This document shows positions 39,335-47,217 of a stretch of 64,000 nucleotides of DNA, one piece after another (position 1 is the first letter of the stretch; every line of letters begins with the position of its first letter). The stretch is from Pseudomonas sp. 8Z. GTDB taxonomy: Bacteria; Pseudomonadota; Gammaproteobacteria; Pseudomonadales; Pseudomonadaceae. The position numbers and the translations under genes are program-made. The notes below the pieces were generated by a model. The model worked only from the letters and a program-made list of their open reading frames with translations, was not told the DNA's origin and searched no databases. Location of the stretch: the NCBI RefSeq assembly GCF_902506535.1, contig NZ_LR733827.1, positions 774,805 to 838,804 of the forward strand, written 5' to 3'.

Positions 39335-40389
39335 TTGCGCAAACGCTCGGCGGCCTGACGCAGGGCCGCCTCGGTGCCGCTCCAGCCCAGGCAGCCATCG
39401 GTGATGGATACGCCATAGCGCAGCTCGCCGGTCAGCGCCTGGCAGCCGTCGAACAGATGGCTCTCCAGCATTACCCCACGCAGACTTTCATCACCCACCA
39501 AACGCTGGTCAATCACGCTGTCCAGCACCGCTGGCTGGCGCAGCGGATCCTTGCCGCTATTGGCATGGCTGCAGTCAACCAGAATGCGCGGCGTGATGCC
39601 CTGGCGCTGCAGCGCCTCACGCGCGGCGGCGACGCTGGCGACATCATGGTTCGGCGCGCCATGGCCGCCGCGCAGCACCAGATGCGTGTCCGGGTTGCCA
39701 GCGCTATGCAGCAACGCTGGGTGGCCAAGGTCATCGATGCCAAAGTGCTGGTGCGGGTGCGCCGCCGAACGCATGGCATCGCAGGCAATGCCGATACTGC
39801 CGTCAGTGCCATTCTTGAAGCCCACCGGCAGATCCAGACCGCTGACCATCTCGCGATGCACTTGCGACTCGCTGGTACGCGCGCCAATGGCGGCCCAAGC
39901 GAGCAGATCATCGAAGTAACCGGCGGCCATCGGTTGTAGCAGCTCAGTGGCCAGCGGCAGGCCACGCTCGAGAATCTCCAGCATCAGTTGCCGCGATTGA
40001 CGCAGCCCCTCGGCCATATCGCCGCTACCGTCCAGGTGCGGGTCGTACAGCAGCCCTTTCCAGCCCACGGTAGTACGCGGTTTTTCCACATAGGCGCGCA
40101 TCACCAGCAGCAGTTGATCATCGACCTGTGGCGCCAGCTCGGCCAGGCGTTCGGCGTATTCGAGCGCCGAGGTGCGGTCATGCAGGGAACAGGGGCCGAC
40201 GACGACCAGCAGGCGCTGATCTGCGCCATCGAGCACGGCGCGGATAGCGTCGCGGTCAGCGGCGATACGTTCGGCAAGTGCGGCGGATAGCGGCAGGCGC
40301 TGGCGCAATACGGCGGGGCTGGGCAGCGGCTGAGCACTGCGGCGGGCGATGGTGGTGGCGGGGCAAACGAGTTGAGCGGAGCTGTTCAT
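39331..40389 (-). CDS. 3-deoxy-7-phosphoheptulonate (DAHP) synthase, class I
   Basis: 352-residue enzyme condensing PEP and erythrose 4-phosphate, the first step of the shikimate pathway. Class I (AroFGH) motifs: VVGPCSLHDRTSALEYAERL, KPRTTVGWKGLLYDPHLDGS, VGFKNGTDGSIG, ILVDCSHANSGKDPLRQP with the metal-binding Cys and His. Which aromatic amino acid inhibits it cannot be read safely. The upstream leader, with codons for Tyr, Phe and Trp, points to attenuation by aromatic tRNA charging. ATG 40389 lies 45 nt after a Tyr-rich small frame. Confidence 0.93.
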   Translation of the reverse strand: MNSSAQLVCPATTIARRSAQPLPSPAVLRQRLPLSAALAERIAADRDAIRAVLDGADQRLLVVVGPCSLHDRTSALEYAERLAELAPQVDDQLLLVMRAYVEKPRTTVGWKGLLYDPHLDGSGDMAEGLRQSRQLMLEILERGLPLATELLQPMAAGYFDDLLAWAAIGARTSESQVHREMVSGLDLPVGFKNGTDGSIGIACDAMRSAAHPHQHFGIDDLGHPALLHSAGNPDTHLVLRGGHGAPNHDVASVAAAREALQRQGITPRILVDCSHANSGKDPLRQPAVLDSVIDQRLVGDESLRGVMLESHLFDGCQALTGELRYGVSITDGCLGWSGTEAALRQAAERLRK

Positions 40390-40433
40390 GATCTGGCGGT
40401 TCCTTGGCTGGCGCGGTCAATGCCGCGGCGGCG

Positions 40434-40523
40434 CTAACTGAGTGTTCGTGGCAAAGGTGTCAGGGCGGTGGTGAAGCAGCTAAATCGCCAGTCGTAGCGG
40501 TAGTTGCGGTAATAACGGTTCAT
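40434..40523 (-). CDS. Tyr-rich small peptide between attenuator and DAHP synthase
   Basis: 29-codon frame with GAGGA about 9 nt upstream of its ATG (40523). It begins MNRYYRNYRYDWRF and holds four Tyr, one Trp and two Phe in its first 17 residues. It follows the attenuator terminator and stops 45 nt before the DAHP synthase. It may be a second leader peptide whose translation couples to, or gates, the enzyme gene. I know of no family for it. Confidence 0.6.
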   Translation of the reverse strand: MNRYYRNYRYDWRFSCFTTALTPLPRTLS

Positions 40524-40556
40524 CTGTAAGTCCTCAATGCTTGGCCACTTTGGGCC

Positions 40557-40600
40557 GGAAAAAACAAAACCCCCGGTCGGGTTGCCGACCGGGGGTTTTC
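40557..40600 (-). terminator. Attenuator terminator upstream of DAHP synthase
   Basis: On the minus strand, CCCCCGGTCGG pairs with CCGACCGGGGG (11 bp; 40570-40580 with 40585-40595) and is followed by TTTTGTTTTTTCC. A strong intrinsic terminator placed between the aromatic-rich leader peptide and the enzyme gene, as in classical amino-acid attenuation. Confidence 0.9.
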
Positions 40601-40651
40601 TGGAAAACGTCTCTGGTGGCGACCCTGTCATCTCAGGCCGCCTGTGGGGTA

Positions 40652-40783
40652 TCAGGCGCGCCTATGGCTAAACCAATACCCAAAGAAATAATACGCCGTT
40701 GCCACACCCGACTGCGCACGCGCCAGCGCAGTGCGAGTAGCACCGGCTTGCAGCAGAGACAGAAGGTTGAGGCAGGTAGGCAT
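40652..40783 (-). CDS. Aromatic-rich leader peptide of the DAHP synthase attenuator
   Basis: 43-codon frame starting at ATG 40783 with GGAG 8 nt upstream. It begins MPTCLNLLSLLQAGATRTAL and near its end has YYFFGYWF, three Tyr, three Phe and one Trp in eight residues, then SHRRA and stop. The intrinsic terminator follows about 50 nt later. Ribosome stalling in the aromatic run when charged tRNAs are scarce would be expected to prevent terminator formation; the antiterminator fold is not worked out here. Confidence 0.8.
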   Translation of the reverse strand: MPTCLNLLSLLQAGATRTALARAQSGVATAYYFFGYWFSHRRA

Positions 40784-40807
40784 GCAATTCTCCGTAACAG
40801 TGGCCGA

Positions 40808-40837
40808 ACCATACTCCAGGCCCTTACCGCCTGGCAA
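40808..40837 (-). promoter_or_regulatory. Candidate promoter of the leader-DAHP synthase transcript
   Basis: On the minus strand TTGCCA (40837-40832), an 18-nt spacer and TATGGT (40813-40808). Predicted start near 40801, 18 nt before the leader ATG. It lies in the 74-nt gap after the argR stop. Confidence 0.55.
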
Positions 40838-40857
40838 GCATGCGCTGCCGAGGTGTC

Positions 40858-41838
40858 CTAGCCTCGCTCCACAGGCGTTGAGCTGAGTTCGAAGGGGCTG
40901 TTGCTGCGGCGCTGGTTGCGGTCATCGCGCGGCGTGGCACCAAAGAAGTTGCGGTAAGCGCTGGAGAAATGCGGGCCGGAAGAGAAGCCGCAGGACAGGC
41001 CGATCTGGATGATCGACTTGCTGGTCTGCATCAGCAGTTGCCGCGCCTTGTTCAGGCGCAGCTCCAGGTAATACTGGCTGGGCACGCGATTGAGGTACTG
41101 CTTGAAGATGCGCTCCAACTGACGCCGTGATACGCAGACATGCTGGGCGATTTCGTCGGTGGTCAGCGGCTCTTCGATATTGGCCTCCATCAGCAGCACC
41201 GCTTGAGTCAGCTTGGGGTGGCTGGAGCCAAGGCGATTCTGCAGCGGAATGCGCTGGCGTTCGCCGCCCTCACGGATACGCTCGACCACCAATTCCTCGC
41301 TCACCGCACCGGCCAGTTCGGCGCCGTGATCGCGTGCCAGCACCGCCAGCAGCAGATCGAGCACCGCCAGGCCACCGCAGGCGGTGAGACGGTCACGATC
41401 CCAGTCGAACAGATGGCTGGTGGCGATGACCTTGGGGAAGCGCTCGGCGAAATCGTCCTGCCAACGCCAGTGCACCGCCGCGCGGTAGCCATCGAGCAGA
41501 CCGAGCTGCGCCAGCGGGTACACACCCGCCGACAGCCCGCCGATCATGCAGCCACTGCGCACCAGTTGCTTGAGCGCGGCGGCCAAGGCCGCAGACACCT
41601 GCGCAGGCGGCGCATCGGCCAGTAGAAACAGCTTGTGCAGGCCATCAAGATGACCGGTCCAAGGCTCGCCCGGCAGGCGCCAGTCGCCTGCCGCCAGCGG
41701 CTCGGCCTGGAGGAATACCAACTCGTAGAGCACCTCGGGGTGCACCCGCTGCGCCACGCGCAGGGCTTCCTCGGCCAGGGAAAGCGTCAGGGCCTTGGTG
41801 CCGGGCCAGTAGAGAAAGCCGATTCGATGGAGGGTCAT
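40858..41838 (-). CDS. argR: Arginine-responsive AraC-family regulator ArgR
   Basis: 326 residues: an N-terminal GATase/DJ-1-like domain (about 5-190, with SGCMIGGLSAGVYPLAQLGL) and a C-terminal AraC DNA-binding domain (ITTDEIAQHV-type region LTTDEIAQHVCVSRRQLERI, then LSCGFSSGPHFSSAYRNFFG). It matches Pseudomonas ArgR, which activates arginine catabolism and transport and represses some biosynthesis. It is the last gene of the aot cluster on the same strand, as in P. aeruginosa. It presumably controls the cluster through the site near 45170. Confidence 0.9.
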   Translation of the reverse strand: MTLHRIGFLYWPGTKALTLSLAEEALRVAQRVHPEVLYELVFLQAEPLAAGDWRLPGEPWTGHLDGLHKLFLLADAPPAQVSAALAAALKQLVRSGCMIGGLSAGVYPLAQLGLLDGYRAAVHWRWQDDFAERFPKVIATSHLFDWDRDRLTACGGLAVLDLLLAVLARDHGAELAGAVSEELVVERIREGGERQRIPLQNRLGSSHPKLTQAVLLMEANIEEPLTTDEIAQHVCVSRRQLERIFKQYLNRVPSQYYLELRLNKARQLLMQTSKSIIQIGLSCGFSSGPHFSSAYRNFFGATPRDDRNQRRSNSPFELSSTPVERG

Positions 41839-41916
41839 GAAAACCTGTTCACATTCTGCTGCGCCTTGAGCCTACTGCGTTAAAAAGCAGGCATTGCTGC
41901 GCAGTCTAGCTTCTTA

Positions 41917-42705
41917 TTATTTGAGACTGCCGCGAAGGAACTGCTTGAGCCGCTCGGATTGCGGATTGGCCAGCACTTCACGCGGGCAACCACGCTCTTC
42001 GACCAATCCCTGGTGCAGAAACATCAACTGGTTCGACACTTCACGGGCGAAGCCCATTTCATGGGTCACCACCACCATGGTACGCCCCTCACTGGCCAGG
42101 TCCTGCATAACCTTGAGCACCTCACCGACCAGCTCCGGGTCGAGCGCCGAGGTCGGCTCGTCGAACAGCATCACCTCCGGCTCCATTGCCAGAGCGCGGG
42201 CAATGGCTACACGCTGCTGCTCGCCACCGCTCATGTGCGCCGGGTAAGCGTCCTTGCGGTGCGCCACGCCAACCTTGCTCAGGTAATGCTCGGCCTTGTC
42301 ACGGGCTTCGGCCTTGCTCACGCCAAGCACATGCACCGGCGCTTCCATCACGTTTTCCTGGGCGCTCATGTGCGACCACAGGTTGAAGTGCTGAAAAACC
42401 ATGGCCAGGCGCGCGCGCATGCGCTGCAGTTGCTTGGTATCGGCGGCGCGCAGCGAGCCGTCCTTGGCCGGCACCAGCTTCAACGCTTCGTTGTTGAGCA
42501 AGATCTTGCCGGCATGCGGCTGTTCCAGCAGATTCAGGCAACGCAAAAAAGTGCTCTTGCCTGAGCCACTGGAGCCGATGACGCTAATGACGTCGCCCGC
42601 CCTGGCTGCCATCGACACACCCTTGATCACCTCATGGCTGCCGTAGCGTTTGTGCAAGTCCTGAACTTCGAGTTTGTACATGCTCGGGGTCTCTTGAATC
42701 GACAT
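41917..42705 (-). CDS. aotP: Arginine/ornithine ABC transporter ATPase AotP
   Basis: 262-residue ATPase energising basic amino acid import. Walker A is GSSGSGKST, the signature is MSGGEQQR, Walker [15 protein letters not shown], and the switch His is in [20 protein letters not shown]. The HisP-like body begins [20 protein letters not shown], so ATG 42681 is an alternative to 42705; AAGG sits upstream of the first. 4 nt separate it from aotM. Confidence 0.9.
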   Translation of the reverse strand: MSIQETPSMYKLEVQDLHKRYGSHEVIKGVSMAARAGDVISVIGSSGSGKSTFLRCLNLLEQPHAGKILLNNEALKLVPAKDGSLRAADTKQLQRMRARLAMVFQHFNLWSHMSAQENVMEAPVHVLGVSKAEARDKAEHYLSKVGVAHRKDAYPAHMSGGEQQRVAIARALAMEPEVMLFDEPTSALDPELVGEVLKVMQDLASEGRTMVVVTHEMGFAREVSNQLMFLHQGLVEERGCPREVLANPQSERLKQFLRGSLK

Positions 42706-42709
42706 GGCA

Positions 42710-43408
42710 TCACACCTTGCGCGGGGCCATGTAGGCCAGCCAGCGGCGCTCGGCCCGCTTGAACAGGCGCACCAGGATAAAGGTCAGTACCAGGTAGAAC
42801 AGGCCGGCAGTGATGAAGGCCTCGAACGGCAGGTAGTACTGCGAATAGACCGTGCGCGCCGCGCCGGTGATGTCCACCAGGGTGACAATGGATGCCAGCG
42901 AGGTGGTGTGCAGCATCATGATCACCTCGTTGCTGTACTGCGGCAGCGCCCGGCGCAGGGCAGACGGCAGGAGGATGCGGCGATACAGCTTGCTGCGTGA
43001 CATGCCCATGGCCTTGGCCGCCTCGATCTCACCCGGCGGCGTGGCCTTGAGGCTGCCCGCCAGGATTTCAGCGGTGTAGGCACTGGTGTTGATGGCGAAA
43101 GCCAGGCAGGCGCAGAAGGTAGCGCTGGAGAAATACGGCCAGAGAAAACTGTCGCGAATGACATCGAACTGCGCCAGACCGTAGTAGATCAGGAACAACT
43201 GCACCAGCATCGGCGTGCCGCGAATCACGTAGGTGTAAAGCCAGGCCGGGAAGTTGATCCATGGCGACTTCGACACACGCATCAGCGCCAACGGCAAAGC
43301 CAGCGCCAGGCCGACGCTCAGGGAGATGGCCAACAACTTGAGCGTGACCAGCACACCGCTGAAATACAGCGGCAGGTTCTCCCAGATCACTTGATAGTCG
43401 AAGATCAT
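42710..43408 (-). CDS. aotM: Arginine/ornithine ABC permease AotM
   Basis: 232-residue inner-membrane permease of the HisM type, about five helices. The EAA loop that contacts the ATPase is [20 protein letters not shown]. It opens [20 protein letters not shown]. Start overlaps the aotQ stop by 4 nt. Forms a heterodimer with AotQ. Confidence 0.9.
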   Translation of the reverse strand: MIFDYQVIWENLPLYFSGVLVTLKLLAISLSVGLALALPLALMRVSKSPWINFPAWLYTYVIRGTPMLVQLFLIYYGLAQFDVIRDSFLWPYFSSATFCACLAFAINTSAYTAEILAGSLKATPPGEIEAAKAMGMSRSKLYRRILLPSALRRALPQYSNEVIMMLHTTSLASIVTLVDITGAARTVYSQYYLPFEAFITAGLFYLVLTFILVRLFKRAERRWLAYMAPRKV

Positions 43409-44094
43409 AGCTCGGCCACCTTGGAGCCTAGGGAGTAACGCTTCTCCAGCAGACGCAAGGCCAGCAGCGACACGCTGGTCAGCAGCAGATACAGGCCCGC
43501 CACCGCCAGGTAAAAGGTGAACGGCTCGCGCGTGGCGTCAGCGGCGTTCTTGGCCTTGAACATCATGTCCTGCAGGCCGACCACGGAAATCAGCGCAGTG
43601 GCCTTGGTCAGCACCAGCCAGTTGTTGGTGAAGCCGGGAATGGCGAAGCGGATCATCTGCGGCACGAGTATGCGAAAAAACACCTGCGAGCTACTCATGC
43701 CATAAGCCGCACCGGCCTCCGCCTGGCCTTTGGCAATGGCCATGAACGCGCCACGAAAGGTTTCCGATAGGTAGGCGCCGAAGATGAAACCCAGGGTGAA
43801 TACACCGGCAACAAAGGGATTGATGTCGATGTAATCCTCATAACCCACCAACGGCGCGAGGCTATTCACCAGGCTCTGACCGCCGTAGAAGATCAGCAGA
43901 ATCAGCACCAGGTCGGGAATGCCGCGAATCACCGTGGCATAGATTTCGCCCAGCATGGCCAACCACCTGACAGGCGACAGGCGCGACGCCGCACCGATCA
44001 GGCCAAGGACGATCGCCAGCGCCATCGACGTCAGCGCCAGGAGCAAAGTGAGCCAGGCACCATCGAGAATGGTCGAGCCGTAGCCTTGAAGCAT
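43405..44094 (-). CDS. aotQ: Arginine/ornithine ABC permease AotQ
   Basis: 229-residue HisQ-type permease. It begins MLQGYGSTILDGAWLTLLLA and contains the EAA-like loop GQAEAGAAYGMSSSQVFFRI. About five helices. Overlaps aotM by 4 nt. A 141-nt gap separates it from aotJ, a common arrangement where the binding protein is made in excess of the permease. Confidence 0.9.
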   Translation of the reverse strand: MLQGYGSTILDGAWLTLLLALTSMALAIVLGLIGAASRLSPVRWLAMLGEIYATVIRGIPDLVLILLIFYGGQSLVNSLAPLVGYEDYIDINPFVAGVFTLGFIFGAYLSETFRGAFMAIAKGQAEAGAAYGMSSSQVFFRILVPQMIRFAIPGFTNNWLVLTKATALISVVGLQDMMFKAKNAADATREPFTFYLAVAGLYLLLTSVSLLALRLLEKRYSLGSKVAEL

Positions 44095-44235
44095 GCGCTA
44101 AACCCTCATCAGGCACCGCCTCGGCGCCACATAGCACAATCGAAAATACAGAGGGGCAGCACAAGCGCTACCCCAAGGGCTCATCAATAGTGGCGCGCCC
44201 AATGCTGGCGCTACCACTGCATCGTGCTTGGGGGC

Positions 44236-45009
44236 TTACTCGCCGTAGACGTCGAAGTCGAAGTACTTGTCCTGCACACGCTTGTAGGTGCCATTGGCGC
44301 GAATCGCTGCGATGGCCGCGTTGATCTTGTCGGCCAAGGCCTTGTCGCCCTTGCGTACGGCGATCCCCTGCCCTTCACCGAAATACTTCACATCGGTGAA
44401 ATCGGGGCCTACGAAGGCAAAACCCTTGCCGGCGTCGGTCTTGAGGAAGCCGTCATCGATGTTCACCGAATCGGCCAGAGTGGCATCCAGACGTCCAGCC
44501 TGCAGGTCTAGGAAAACCTCGTTCTGCGAGCCGTAACGCACCACCTCGGCACCTGCCGGGGCGAAGATATCGGTGGCGTAGCGGTCATACACGGAGGAGC
44601 GCTGCACGCCGATTTTCTTGCCTTTGAGGTCGACCAGCGGGTCTTTCAGCTCAGTACCCGCCTTCATCGCCAGCTTGGCCGGGGTGGCGTAATACTTGCC
44701 GGTGAAGTCCACCGACTTCTTGCGATCTTCGGTAATCGACATCGACGACAGCACAGCGTCGAACTTGCGCACTTTCAGCGCGGGGATCAGGCCGTCGAAC
44801 TCCTGCTCGATCCATTGGCACTTGACCTTCATTTCTTCGCACAGGGCGTTGCCGATGTCGTAATCGAAGCCGGTGATCTGGCCATCGGGAGTCTTGGAAG
44901 CGAACGGCGGATAGGCCGCCTCGATACCCATGCGCAGCGGCTTGTCAGCCATGGCCAGAGGCGACAACAGGGAAAGCGCCAGGGCGCCAAACAGGACGAT
45001 CTTCTTCAT
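44236..45009 (-). CDS. aotJ: Arginine/ornithine periplasmic binding protein AotJ
   Basis: 257-residue binding protein with a signal peptide cut near [10 protein letters not shown]. It has the basic-amino-acid binding fold of HisJ/ArgT/Aot[61 protein letters not shown], and [20 protein letters not shown]. First gene of the aotJQMP-argR cluster. The P. aeruginosa cluster also contains aotO, which is absent here. Confidence 0.9.
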   Translation of the reverse strand: MKKIVLFGALALSLLSPLAMADKPLRMGIEAAYPPFASKTPDGQITGFDYDIGNALCEEMKVKCQWIEQEFDGLIPALKVRKFDAVLSSMSITEDRKKSVDFTGKYYATPAKLAMKAGTELKDPLVDLKGKKIGVQRSSVYDRYATDIFAPAGAEVVRYGSQNEVFLDLQAGRLDATLADSVNIDDGFLKTDAGKGFAFVGPDFTDVKYFGEGQGIAVRKGDKALADKINAAIAAIRANGTYKRVQDKYFDFDVYGE

Positions 45010-45438
45010 TGCATGCTCCGTCGAATTGGGTAGGGCATCGATGGCAGTGAGGGGCCGAGCCTTTATGGGTTACATAAGGCAGCGTTACGCTGTCGTGCTG
45101 GGTAGACGACAAAGGGCCTTGGCTGGGTGTGCGGCATTCTAGCGGCAGGCAATGAGGCGATATTTCCTCAATGCGACAACTAATTACAGAAGCGCAGAGC
45201 GCGCGGACGGCAGATATTGACAGCGAAAAAAAGAGCTGATCAACAGAAAAAGAAAAATCGAAAACTACAGCAAAAACCACACCACATAGCGCTCAATCCC
45301 TCTACTACGCACCTCTGCGCGCTGCGACTCGTATTCGCCAGGCACCGAAAGGCACCAAAACGGCGCAACAGCGTTTCCGCTACACCCAACGCAGGGCGGT
45401 CGCGTTACGGAAAACATGCCCTGTAGGCGAGCAATAAA
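45010..45438. other. Promoter region of the aot cluster
   Basis: Gene-free stretch between aotJ and the dctA terminator. On the minus strand a -10 hexamer TAGAAT (45141-45136) has no good -35; the expected place is occupied by an ArgR-type site. Nothing else convincing is visible in the left or right parts. Confidence 0.5.
45163..45178 (-). promoter_or_regulatory. ArgR half-site upstream of aotJ
   Basis: TGTCGC-ATTGAGGA-AA matches the Pseudomonas ArgR half-site TGTCGC-N8-AA exactly. It lies just upstream of the -10 TAGAAT, overlapping the missing -35, as expected for an ArgR-activated promoter. A clear second half-site was not found. Confidence 0.55.
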
Positions 45439-45518
45439 AAGCCCACCCTAAACAGACCGCGTAAAAACCACTGCACTCGGTCATGCGGCGTTTTCACAGG
45501 GTCTGAAAAAAGTGGGCT
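45439..45518 (-). terminator. Terminator of dctA (long nested stem)
   Basis: On the minus strand AGCCCAC (45518-45512) pairs with GTGGGCT (45447-45441) and, nested inside, CAGACC with GGTCTG. The outer arm is followed by TTTTTATTGC. It ends 33 nt beyond the dctA stop at 45551. Confidence 0.6.
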
Positions 45519-45550
45519 TGGACGCTCCCGCAGGTAGCAGGAGCGCACAC

Positions 45551-46870
45551 TCAGGCAGTTTCGCGCTGACCGACCGGTGCCTCGACAGGCGCGACACTAC
45601 GCCCACCATCGGCCAGCTCACGCTGCAGCGTGCCCTCATCAAGCTCCTTGCACCACTTGGCAACCACGATGGTGGCCACGCCATTGCCGATCAGGTTGGT
45701 CAGGGCGCGCGCCTCGGACATGAAGCGGTCAATGCCCAGGATCAGCGCCAGGCCAGCCACCGGCAGATGCCCTACCGCCGACAGGGTCGCGGCCAGCACG
45801 ATAAAGCCGCTACCGGTCACCCCCGCCGCGCCCTTGGAGGCCACCAGCAGCACCAGCAACAGGGTGATTTGGTGGGTAATGTCCATCGGCGTATCGGTGG
45901 CCTGAGCAATAAACACTGCGGCCATGGTCAGGTAGATGGAGGTGCCGTCGAGATTGAAGGAATAACCGGTAGGAATTACCAGACCCACCACCGACTTGTT
46001 GGCCCCAAGCTTCTCCATCTTGCTCAGCATGCGCGGCAGAGCCGACTCGGAGGACGAGGTGCCAAGCACGATCATCAGTTCCTCGCGGATATAGCGAATA
46101 AAACGCAGGATGCTGAAACCATGAGCACGGGCGATGCCGCCCAGCACCACCAGCACGAAGAACACGCAGGTGATGTAGAAGCACATCATCAGTTGGCCCA
46201 ACTGCACCAGCGAACCGACACCGTACTGGCCGATGGTGAACGCCATGGCGCCAAAGGCACCGAGCGGCGCGAGCTTCATGATCATATTGATCACGCCGAA
46301 CATCACGTGGGCAATACGATCGATGAATTCCAGCACCGGCTTGCCGTAGTCACCCATGCGCTGCAGGGCGAAGGCGAACAGCACGGAGAAGAACAGCACC
46401 TGAAGAATGTCGCCATTGGCGAAGGCGCCGACCACCGTGCTGGGAATCACGTTGAGCAAGAAGCCAATGGTGCTTTGCTGCTCGCCTGCCGAAGCGTAAG
46501 CGGCAATCTTGCTGGCATCCAGCGTACTGGGGTCAACATGCATACCAGCACCCGGCTGGGCCACATTGACCACCACCAGGCCAACGATCAGGGCGATGGT
46601 GGACACCACCTCGAAGTACAGCAGCGCATAGCCGCCGGTACGACCGACGGCCTTCATGTCCTGCATACCGGCGATACCGCTAACCACGGTGCAGAAGATG
46701 ATGGGCGCGATGACCATTTTGATCAGCTTGACGAAACCATCGCCGAGCGGTTTCAGCGCAACACCCGTTTCCGGGTAGAAGTGGCCAAGCAAAATGCCTA
46801 CGGCGATGGCGAACAGCACCTGCACGTAAAGCATCTTGTAGAAAGGTTGACGGGCTACAGCAGTCGTCAT
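45551..46870 (-). CDS. dctA: C4-dicarboxylate transporter DctA
   Basis: 439-residue cation symporter for succinate, fumarate and malate in the inner membrane, of the DAACS family. Family motifs: [20 protein letters not shown], the serine-rich [15 protein letters not shown] re-entrant loop, [20 protein letters not shown], and [20 protein letters not shown]. It stands alone with its own sigma-54-type promoter and terminator, so it is likely under DctB/DctD-type control; those genes are not in the window. Confidence 0.95.
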   Translation of the reverse strand: MTTAVARQPFYKMLYVQVLFAIAVGILLGHFYPETGVALKPLGDGFVKLIKMVIAPIIFCTVVSGIAGMQDMKAVGRTGGYALLYFEVVSTIALIVGLVVVNVAQPGAGMHVDPSTLDASKIAAYASAGEQQSTIGFLLNVIPSTVVGAFANGDILQVLFFSVLFAFALQRMGDYGKPVLEFIDRIAHVMFGVINMIMKLAPLGAFGAMAFTIGQYGVGSLVQLGQLMMCFYITCVFFVLVVLGGIARAHGFSILRFIRYIREELMIVLGTSSSESALPRMLSKMEKLGANKSVVGLVIPTGYSFNLDGTSIYLTMAAVFIAQATDTPMDITHQITLLLVLLVASKGAAGVTGSGFIVLAATLSAVGHLPVAGLALILGIDRFMSEARALTNLIGNGVATIVVAKWCKELDEGTLQRELADGGRSVAPVEAPVGQRETA

Positions 46871-47217
46871 GGCAGTACCTCAATGACACTCATGGCGGCA
46901 TCCGCAGCGCACCATGAAGCCTTGCATAAGCGATGGCCCTCCTTCTGGAGGGATTTATTGTCGAGGTGCGTCCTGCGCACCCTTGAGGGCCCTATCGCAA
47001 AGCTCATGCCACAGCTTTCAGAATATTAAAAACCTTTGATTTCATTGGCTTGCAGAGGATTTAAGGGATGCAAGCGCGGCCAGAGCTGGCGGTTTTCCGC
47101 ACAGCCCTGCGAAGCGACTGGCGGATATCCCACGGCAGCACATGGCTACAGCGGCTTATCCACCAAGATCATCAGTAACGCCGCGCTCGGCGCCTGGAGA
47201 GGTAGGTCAGAGGCGAT
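46871..47217. other. dctA leader and promoter region
   Basis: 347 nt gap. It contains a sigma-54-type promoter (46996-47011) reading to dctA and, in the leader, a hairpin CCCTCC-TTCT-GGAGGG at 46937-46952. Nothing else is recognised before the YcaO gene stop at 47218. Confidence 0.55.
46996..47011 (-). promoter_or_regulatory. Sigma-54-type promoter of dctA
   Basis: On the minus strand TGGCATGAGCTTTGCG: GG and GC with correct spacing and a perfect TTGC. Predicted start near 46985, giving a leader of about 115 nt. Sigma-54/DctD control of dctA is established in pseudomonads and rhizobia. Confidence 0.75.

Noticed and set aside
45512..47029. 505-codon plus-strand open frame
   Set aside because: It is antisense to dctA, His/Gln-rich, and shows no motif; it is a shadow of high-GC codon bias.
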